The notes beneath the pieces were generated by a model. It was not told the origin of the DNA. It saw nothing but the letters and a program-made list of their open reading frames with translations, and made no database searches. A DNA stretch of 45,780 nucleotides from an uncultured Collinsella sp. (lineage in GTDB: Bacteria > Actinomycetota > Coriobacteriia > Coriobacteriales > Coriobacteriaceae), in contig CAKTWW010000012.1 in the NCBI GenBank assembly GCA_934630855.1, positions 1 to 45,780 on the forward strand, written 5' to 3'. A program made the position numbers and the translations under genes. Below, piece after piece: positions 40,096 through 45,780 of this stretch (within the stretch, counting starts at the first letter, position 1; every line of letters starts with the position of its first letter).

Positions 40096-41157
40096 ATGGA
40101 GAGGATACTCGGCGTTAATCTCTCTGGCTGGTTTATTCCCGAGCCCTGGGTGACCCCGTCGCTGTATGCGGCGACCGGTGCATCCAACGCGGCGGAGCTG
40201 CAGGAGGCCATGGGCGCCGCTGCTTATAACGAGCGCATGCGCCGCCATTACGAGACATTTGTGAGCGAGGACGATTTTCGTCGTATGGCGCAGATCGGCC
40301 TCAACGCCGTGCGCCTGCCGGTGCCGTGGTATGCGTTTGGCTCCCAGGAGTCCGACGCTTCCTACATCTCGGTCGTGGACTATATCGATCGAGCCATTGA
40401 GTGGGCTGCCAAGTACAACATCCGCGTGTTGCTCGACCTGGCGACGGTGCCAGGTGGTCAGGGCGATTCCAACGATTCGCCCACCACGCCAGAGACGGTT
40501 GCCGAGTGGCATTCGTCCACCAACGGCCGGCACGTCGCGCTCGACGTGCTCGAGCGCCTGGCCGATCGCTATGGCGAGGCCGAAAGCCTTCTGGGTATTG
40601 AGCTGTTGGACACCCCGCAGATGAGCGTACGCAAGAGCCTCTTTACCATGACGGATGGCATTCCTGCTCACTACCTGCGCAACTTCTATCGTGATGCGTA
40701 CGAACTAGTTCGTTCGTATATGCCCGAGGACAAGATCGTCGTCTTTTCCTCCTCGGGACACCCTAGCGAGTGGAAGCACTTTATGCGCGGTGCCAAGTAC
40801 AAGAATGTCTACATGGACCTCCATCTGTACCATTACCGCGACGAGTATGCCCTCGATATCACGAGCCCCCGCGGTCTCGTGACCGCCATCTCGCGTAACA
40901 AGCGCGAGCTCAAAGAGGCAATCGCGACCGGATTCCCCGTCTTGGTGGGCGAATGGTCGGGTGCGGCGATCTTCGCCAACTCGTCGGTTACGCCCGAGGG
41001 CCGCAATGCCTACGAGCGCGTGTTTATCGCCAACCAGCTGGCATCCTTTGCGCCGGCTGCCGGATGGTTCTTCCAAACCTGGAAGACCGAAAAGCGCATT
41101 GCAGCATGGGACGCCCGCGCGGCGCTCGGTACGCTCGAGCGCGGCATGATCGAATAG
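40096..41157 (+). CDS. GH5-like glycoside hydrolase with altered acid/base motif
   Basis: A 353-residue protein that follows the plan of GH5 exo-beta-glucanases. It has ILGVNLSGWFIPEPWV, then GLNAVRLPVPWYAFG (family Arg-Leu-Pro block), MDLHLYHYRD, and the nucleophile strand VLVGEWSGA near residue 288. The usual acid/base motif LNEP appears as LLDTP near residue 172, so the catalytic Glu is missing. The enzyme may be inactive, use another residue or be a binding protein. There is no signal peptide, so any activity would be intracellular. ATG 40096 has AAGGGGG five bases upstream. rsmI starts six bases after its stop. Confidence 0.8.
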   Translation: MERILGVNLSGWFIPEPWVTPSLYAATGASNAAELQEAMGAAAYNERMRRHYETFVSEDDFRRMAQIGLNAVRLPVPWYAFGSQESDASYISVVDYIDRAIEWAAKYNIRVLLDLATVPGGQGDSNDSPTTPETVAEWHSSTNGRHVALDVLERLADRYGEAESLLGIELLDTPQMSVRKSLFTMTDGIPAHYLRNFYRDAYELVRSYMPEDKIVVFSSSGHPSEWKHFMRGAKYKNVYMDLHLYHYRDEYALDITSPRGLVTAISRNKRELKEAIATGFPVLVGEWSGAAIFANSSVTPEGRNAYERVFIANQLASFAPAAGWFFQTWKTEKRIAAWDARAALGTLERGMIE

Positions 41158-41163
41158 GTTGAT

Positions 41164-42042
41164 ATGACGCAAAATGGCGCCCGTACGGGCAAACTCTATG
41201 TGGTCGGTACGCCCATCGGCAACCTGGGCGACCTGTCCCCACGCGTCGGCGAGGCGTTTGCCGTCGCCGATGCGATTTGCTGCGAGGATACGCGCGTGAC
41301 CTCAAAGCTTCTGATGCACTTGGGTATCTCAAAGCCGCTCGTCCGTTGCGACGAGAACGTCATCGCAAGCCGAGCCGCCGGGCTGGTCGATCGCCTGCTG
41401 GCGGGGGAGACCCTCGCCTTTGCCTCGGACGCTGGCATGCCGAGCGTGTCGGACCCCGGCCAGGCTTTGGTCGAGGCGGCGCGCGAGGCCGATGTACCTG
41501 TCGAGGTTATCCCCGGGCCTTCCGCATGCGTCACGGCGCTCGTTTCGTCCGGCATTCCCTGCGAGCATTTCTTCTTCGAGGGCTTTTTGGGACGCAAGCA
41601 CGGTGATCGCGTGCGCCGTCTGCAGCGCCTCGCCGTGGTGCCCGGCGCACTCATCTTCTACGAGTCTCCACATCGCATCGTGGCGACGCTCGAGGCCGTG
41701 GCCGAGGTCTTTCCCCAGCGCGAGGTTGCCGTCTGCCGCGAGCTTACCAAGCTGCATGAGGAGGTCCTGCGCGGGCCTGCTGCCCAGCTTGCCGAAGAGC
41801 TGCGTGCGCGCGGCGAGGTGAAGGGAGAGATTGCGCTGGTCATCGCGCCGCCAAGCGAGGATGAGGAGGCCGGCATCGCGCCGGTTGGCATCGCGGCGGC
41901 AGACCCCGATGAGGCTCTGCGCGAGGATATCCGCGCCGCGCTTGAGGAGGGCGAGCCCGCCTCCGCGGTGGCAAAGCGCCTGTCGCAGAAGTACTCGCGC
42001 CGCAAACGCGATGTCTATGCCATGGTGCTCGATATGCAATAG
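41164..42042 (+). CDS. rsmI: 16S rRNA (cytidine(1402)-2'-O)-methyltransferase
   Basis: RsmI methylates C1402 in the decoding centre of 16S rRNA. The 292 residues contain LYVVGTPIGNLGDLSPR at the N-terminus, CEDTR, the SAM-binding FASDAGMPSVSDPG, and FEGFLGRKHGDR. A C-terminal helical unit ends KRLSQKYSRRKRDVYAMVL. All are standard. It lies six bases after the GH5-like gene, on the same strand, and 69 bases before metG. Confidence 0.95.
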   Translation: MTQNGARTGKLYVVGTPIGNLGDLSPRVGEAFAVADAICCEDTRVTSKLLMHLGISKPLVRCDENVIASRAAGLVDRLLAGETLAFASDAGMPSVSDPGQALVEAAREADVPVEVIPGPSACVTALVSSGIPCEHFFFEGFLGRKHGDRVRRLQRLAVVPGALIFYESPHRIVATLEAVAEVFPQREVAVCRELTKLHEEVLRGPAAQLAEELRARGEVKGEIALVIAPPSEDEEAGIAPVGIAAADPDEALREDIRAALEEGEPASAVAKRLSQKYSRRKRDVYAMVLDMQ

Positions 42043-42111
42043 ATGGAGGATATGCAGCCCTTGCGCTAGAATCATCCCCTGTATGCAACGTTTTTCTGGA
42101 GGACAGACCCC

Positions 42112-43713
42112 ATGGATCAATCCAAGCCTTCGTTTTTTATCACGACGCCTATCTACTACGTCAACGCCGATCCGCATCTGGGCACGGCTTATTCCACCAT
42201 CATCGCCGATGTCCAGGCACGCTATCGCCGCTCTGCCGGCTATAACGTCAAGTTTCTGACCGGCATGGACGAGCACGGCGAGAAGGTCGCCGAGGCCGCA
42301 GCCAAGCACGACATGACGCCGCAGGAGTGGACCGACAGCCAGGCCCCGCACTTCAAGGAGCTTTGGAGCAAGCTCGAGATTTCCAATGACGACTTCATCC
42401 GCACCACCGAGCCGCGTCAGCATCACGCCGTGCAGTATCTGTGGGAGCGCATGAAGGAGTCCGGCTACCTGTATAAGGGCAGCTACGACGGCTGGTACTG
42501 CGTGCCCGACGAGACCTACTTCACCGACACGCAGGTCCAGAAGGGTGACGAGGAGTACGGCAGCGTCGGCCAGCACCTCTGCCCCGATTGCCACCGCCCG
42601 CTCGAGCGCGTGCAGGAGGAGTCCTACTTCTTTAAGCTTTCCGCCTTCCAGGACAAGCTGCTCAAGCTCTATGACGAGCATCCCGATTTTGTTGAGCCCG
42701 CGTTCCGCATGAACGAGGTGCGCAGCTTTGTCGAGGGCGGCCTCAACGACCTTTCCGTGAGCCGCACGAGCTTTGACTGGGGCATTCAGGTTCCGTTCGA
42801 CGAGGGCCACGTGACGTACGTGTGGTTCGACGCGCTGCTCAACTACATGACGGCTGTCGGCTACGGTGTCGACTCCGACGAGGCCCGTGCCGAGCTGGCT
42901 TACCGCTGGCCCGCGCAGTTCCACATCGTGGGTAAGGACATCATTCGTTTCCACTGCGTCATTTGGCCCGCCATGCTCATGGCCATCGGCGAGGCCCTGC
43001 CCGAGCACGTCTTTGCTCACGGCTTCCTGACCGTGCGCAATGCCGAGACCGGCAAGGCCGAGAAGATGTCCAAGAGCCGTGGCAACGCCATCGCTCCGCA
43101 GGATGTCATCGACATGCTGGGCGTCGAGGGCTACCGCTACTACTTTATGACCGACGTGGTGCCCGGCACCGACGGTGCCATCAGCTTCGATCGCATGGAG
43201 CAGGTCTACAACGCCGACCTGGCCAACAGCTGGGGCAACCTCATCTCGCGTTCGCTCAACATGAGCGGCAAGTACTTTGATGGTTGCGCGCCTGCCAAGC
43301 CCGCGTCGTTCGATGCGTTCGACAACCCGCTGGCAAAGATCGCCGACGGTCTGGTCGAGCGCTACATGGCCAAGATGGACGTGCTCGATTACGGCGGAGC
43401 AAAGGACGAGGTCATGGAGCTCATCCACGCCGCCAACCACTACATCGAGGACTCCGAGCCCTGGGCACTCGCCAAGGACGAGGCTAAGGCCGACGAGCTG
43501 GCGTTTGTGATCTACAACCTGCTCGAGGCAATCCGCATCGCCGCTCACTTGCTGATGCCGCTTATGCCCCAGACTTCTGCCGAGGCCCTGCGTCGCCTGT
43601 CCTGCGAGGCCGAGGCCACGAGCGACGACCTCAAGAGCATCTGTGCCTGGGGTCTGCTTGCTGGCGGCCAGCCCGTCGAGAAGGGCGATCCGCTGTTCCC
43701 GCGCCTGGCGTAA
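42112..43713 (+). CDS. metG: Methionine-tRNA ligase
   Basis: Charges tRNA-Met. The class I signatures are present: HIGH as HLGT at about residue 16 (YYVNADPHLGTAYS) and KMSKS exactly as KMSKS near residue 318. A zinc-knuckle-type CPDC lies near 160. The anticodon-binding helical domain includes HAANHYIEDSEPWALAK. The 533-residue length means the C-terminal EMAP-like tRNA-binding domain is absent, as in many bacteria. GGAGG lies ahead of the ATG and a terminator follows. Confidence 0.96.
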   Translation: MDQSKPSFFITTPIYYVNADPHLGTAYSTIIADVQARYRRSAGYNVKFLTGMDEHGEKVAEAAAKHDMTPQEWTDSQAPHFKELWSKLEISNDDFIRTTEPRQHHAVQYLWERMKESGYLYKGSYDGWYCVPDETYFTDTQVQKGDEEYGSVGQHLCPDCHRPLERVQEESYFFKLSAFQDKLLKLYDEHPDFVEPAFRMNEVRSFVEGGLNDLSVSRTSFDWGIQVPFDEGHVTYVWFDALLNYMTAVGYGVDSDEARAELAYRWPAQFHIVGKDIIRFHCVIWPAMLMAIGEALPEHVFAHGFLTVRNAETGKAEKMSKSRGNAIAPQDVIDMLGVEGYRYYFMTDVVPGTDGAISFDRMEQVYNADLANSWGNLISRSLNMSGKYFDGCAPAKPASFDAFDNPLAKIADGLVERYMAKMDVLDYGGAKDEVMELIHAANHYIEDSEPWALAKDEAKADELAFVIYNLLEAIRIAAHLLMPLMPQTSAEALRRLSCEAEATSDDLKSICAWGLLAGGQPVEKGDPLFPRLA

Positions 43714-43755
43714 AGACCGCGCGAGCGCCATATCGGCAATTTGCTGTTTAACGGT

Positions 43756-43790
43756 AAGGGCATGGCCACAACGGTCCATGCCCTTTCGCT
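43756..43790 (+). terminator. Terminator of metG
   Basis: AAGGGCATGG and CCATGCCCTT pair around a ten-base loop, followed by TTCGCTTT. The T-tail is imperfect. Confidence 0.75.
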
Positions 43791-43823
43791 TTACGATGCA
43801 GCCACCATGTTAAGGAGGCAACC

Positions 43824-44684
43824 ATGACAACTTCGCCTTTGGCAAACCCCACGGCAACCAGGGAGCTGCTGGAGGAGTTTGGCCTTGCGACCAAGCATCG
43901 CCTGGGCCAGAACTTCCTGATCGATAACCATGTGATCGAGCGTATCTGCGAGCTTGCCGAGCTTGCGGGCGATGAGCGCGTGCTCGAGGTCGGCCCGGGT
44001 TGCGGTACGTTGACGTTGGCCCTGTTGCAGGAGGCTGCGTGCGTGACATCGATCGAGGCGGATCCCGAGCTCGAACCGGTGCTCGATGCCCACGCCGCCG
44101 ATTACTCCAATTTCCGATTTATCATGGGCGATGCGCTCAAAGTGACGCCGGAGCAGATCGAGCAGGCGGCTGGTGGCGAGCCCACGGTGTTTGTCGCGAA
44201 CCTGCCCTACAACGTGGCGGCGACGATTATCTTGCAGTTCTTCCAGACGATGCCGGCGCTCAAGCGTGCCGTGGTCATGGTGCAAAAGGAGGTCGCCGAT
44301 CGTATTGCCGCGATGCCGAGCAACAAGACCTATGGCGGCTACACGGCAAAGCTCGGCCTGTACGCGCGGGTGACGGGCCGCTTTGAGGTGCCGCCGCGCT
44401 GCTTTATGCCGGCGCCGCATGTGGACTCGGCCGTCGTGCGCATCGACCGTGTTGACGGTGTGGTGCCCGAGGGCCTCGACCGCGAGTTTGTGGCCTGCGT
44501 GATCGACGCCGCGTTTGCCCAGCGTCGAAAGACCATCCGCAACTCTATGAGTGCCAACGGTTTTGCCAAGGATGTGCTCGATGCTGCCTTTGAGGCTTGC
44601 AGTATTGCGCCCACCACGCGTGCCGAGGCGCTCGATGTTGCCGACTTTGTCCGTCTGGCCCAGGAGCTTTCCCATGATGCCTAA
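43824..44684 (+). CDS. rsmA: 16S rRNA dimethyladenosine transferase
   Basis: RsmA (KsgA) dimethylates A1518 and A1519 of 16S rRNA. The 286 residues show GQNFLIDNHVIERI, the SAM motif VGPGCGTLT, the acidic IEADPE and the catalytic NLPYNVA. A C-terminal helical domain has RRKTIRNSM. Length and order are normal. The ATG follows AAGGAGG. Its end overlaps the TatD gene by eleven bases. Confidence 0.96.
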   Translation: MTTSPLANPTATRELLEEFGLATKHRLGQNFLIDNHVIERICELAELAGDERVLEVGPGCGTLTLALLQEAACVTSIEADPELEPVLDAHAADYSNFRFIMGDALKVTPEQIEQAAGGEPTVFVANLPYNVAATIILQFFQTMPALKRAVVMVQKEVADRIAAMPSNKTYGGYTAKLGLYARVTGRFEVPPRCFMPAPHVDSAVVRIDRVDGVVPEGLDREFVACVIDAAFAQRRKTIRNSMSANGFAKDVLDAAFEACSIAPTTRAEALDVADFVRLAQELSHDA

Positions 44685-45591
44685 TGCCGAACGCGTGGTG
44701 TTTACCAAGAAAAAGAAAACGATCGCCTGTCCGGTGCCGCTGGCGCCACTTGTCGATACGCATGCGCACCTGCTTTCATTTTGGGGCAAGGAAGTGCCCC
44801 AGACGCTCGTACGAGCCAAGGCTGCTGGCATTGACCTGTTGGTGACGGTTTTCGATCCCATTGCCGATAAACGTAGCGTCGCAGACTATAGCGACTGGCT
44901 GGTTCGCGAAATACTGCCGATGCAAGATATCCCGCAGATTAAATATCTCGCCGGTGTGCATCCGTATGGCGCCCCGGACTATACGGACGATATTCATGCC
45001 CAGATTGTGGCGGCGCTCGATGATCCTCTGTGCGTCGGTATCGGCGAGATCGGCCTGGACTACCACATGGATTACGACGACGATATCGCGCCGGCGCCCC
45101 ATGGCGTGCAGATTGACTGCATGGCGCGTCAGCTCGAGGTTGCTGTGCGTCGCAACGTGCCGGTTGAGCTGCATCTGCGCCATGAGGACACGGACCAGGA
45201 GCGCACCTCGCACGTGGATGCGTACAACGTGCTGCGCGAGGTGGGTGTGCCTCAGGCGGGCTGCGTGCTGCACTGCTTTGGCGAGGACCGCGCCACGATG
45301 GAACGTTTTGTGGACCTGGGTTGCTACATCGCTTACGGCGGCGCGGCTACCTTTAAGCGCAACGACGACGTGCGCGAGGCATTCGCGGCAACCCCGCTCG
45401 ATCGAATTTTGTTCGAGACGGATTGTCCTTACATGGCTCCAGAGCCCATCCGCGGTCTTGAGTGCGAGCCCGCAATGATTTCCATCACTGCAAACGCGCT
45501 GGTCAACGACCGTGTTGACCGCACCGGCGAGGATGCCGAATCAATCGCTCAAGCCGCCTGGGAAAATGCCTGCAAACTTTTTAAAAAATAG
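44674..45591 (+). CDS. tatD: TatD family metal-dependent hydrolase
   Basis: A 305-residue TIM-barrel hydrolase (DNase/3'-exonuclease family). Metal ligands are visible in order: VDTHAHL (His-x-His), IGEIGLDYH (Glu), ELHLRHEDTD (His), HCFGED and FETDCPYMAPEP (Asp). I start at ATG 44674, with AGGAG seven bases upstream and inside rsmA; ATG 44677 is also possible. Longer frames to 44551 lie within rsmA and have no ribosome-binding site. The first 28 residues are a basic extension not seen in most TatD proteins. Co-transcribed with rsmA. Confidence 0.92.
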   Translation: MMPNAERVVFTKKKKTIACPVPLAPLVDTHAHLLSFWGKEVPQTLVRAKAAGIDLLVTVFDPIADKRSVADYSDWLVREILPMQDIPQIKYLAGVHPYGAPDYTDDIHAQIVAALDDPLCVGIGEIGLDYHMDYDDDIAPAPHGVQIDCMARQLEVAVRRNVPVELHLRHEDTDQERTSHVDAYNVLREVGVPQAGCVLHCFGEDRATMERFVDLGCYIAYGGAATFKRNDDVREAFAATPLDRILFETDCPYMAPEPIRGLECEPAMISITANALVNDRVDRTGEDAESIAQAAWENACKLFKK

Positions 45592-45594
45592 TTC

Positions 45595-45623
45595 TTGCGT
45601 TCGCAGCGGCGCTCCGTTATTCT
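45595..45623 (+). promoter_or_regulatory. Promoter of tRNA-Leu
   Basis: TTGCGT (45595-45600) and TATTCT (45618-45623) are exactly 17 bases apart and 11 bases before the tRNA. Confidence 0.7.
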
Positions 45624-45634
45624 AATTCCTGCAC

Positions 45635-45721
45635 GCGGGCGTGGCGGAATTGGCAGACGCGTACGGTTCAGGTCCGTATGGGGGCAACCCCATGAAGGTT
45701 CAAGTCCTTTCGCCCGCACCA
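45635..45721 (+). tRNA. tRNA-Leu(CAG)
   Basis: The acceptor GCGGGCG pairs with CGCCCGC. The anticodon arm TACGG-TTCAGGT-CCGTA gives anticodon CAG (leucine). A long variable arm (TGGGGGCAACCCCA) marks a type II tRNA. Discriminator A is followed by an encoded CCA ending at 45721. Confidence 0.95.
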
Positions 45722-45731
45722 TTAAATGAAA

Positions 45732-45758
45732 GAGCTCCCAGCAATGGGAGCTTTTTTG
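45732..45758 (+). terminator. Terminator of tRNA-Leu
   Basis: AGCTCCC and GGGAGCT pair around a short loop and are followed by TTTTTTG. Confidence 0.9.
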
Positions 45759-45780
45759 TTATGGGCCCATCGCGGGGACT

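Noticed and set aside
41329..43779. 816-residue minus-strand frame over rsmI and metG
   Set aside because: Crosses two clear housekeeping genes and has shadow-type composition.

Overview
The window looks like a chromosomal segment of a GC-rich Gram-positive gut actinobacterium of the class Coriobacteriia, most likely Collinsella or a close relative. This is inferred from the strong G/C third-position bias, the protein flavour (DUF4012, DUF5710 and YozG-type HTH/DUF2975 families), a transcriptional T-box in front of pheST, and a Flp/Tad pilus locus without secretin genes. No database was searched, so the genus is an inference.

Layout. 1-4.4 kb: a truncated ATP-binding regulator, an unknown gene, an HNH nuclease-like gene, a small zinc-ribbon protein, a DUF5710 protein and tRNA-Val(GAC). 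4.7-11.3 kb: an EamA exporter, a DUF4012 membrane protein coupled to glmM, a 117-bp MITE-like palindrome and an M32 carboxypeptidase on the other strand. 11.4-15.4 kb: T-box leader, pheS, pheT. 15.4-18.3 kb: an ECF-type nickel/cobalt transporter (CbiM/NikMN-Q-O) behind a NikR-like operator. 18.4-22.2 kb: a zinc-dependent phospholipase C-like gene, a PD-(D/E)XK-like gene beside a 187-bp inverted-repeat element, and pyruvate kinase. 22.5-25.3 kb: a SERCA-like Ca2+ P-type ATPase with a leader that can form two hairpins with complementary loops and a sequestered Shine-Dalgarno.

25.5-27.8 kb is a low-GC island. A tight three-gene minus-strand operon encodes a membrane-anchored thioredoxin-like protein, a secreted protein with a C-terminal Cys pair and a small membrane protein. 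It faces a DUF2975/HTH pair. It reads like an uncharacterised secreted-peptide (bacteriocin-like) system. 27.8-29.0 kb is rsgA. 29.2-38.9 kb is a Tad/Flp pilus operon: cpaB, a CpaE/TadZ-like ATPase, cpaF, tadB, tadC, flp, a second Flp-like prepilin, two TadE-like prepilins, a large TadG-like protein and a DUF192 protein. No prepilin peptidase gene is in the window.

38.9-40.0 kb is a repeat-rich accessory zone: a ribbon-helix-helix antitoxin-like gene behind a 26-codon toxin-like remnant, tRNA-Phe(GAA) with its 3' end and terminator duplicated 187 bp downstream, and three consecutive related palindromes at a 60-62 nt period. 40.1-45.8 kb is mostly housekeeping: a GH5-like protein whose canonical acid/base Glu is replaced, then rsmI, metG, rsmA, tatD and tRNA-Leu(CAG).

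The most interesting signals are the kissing-loop leader of the Ca2+-ATPase, the secreted-Cys-protein/thioredoxin island, the NikR-like site, the tandem palindrome array and the inverted-repeat element next to the PD-(D/E)XK-like gene.
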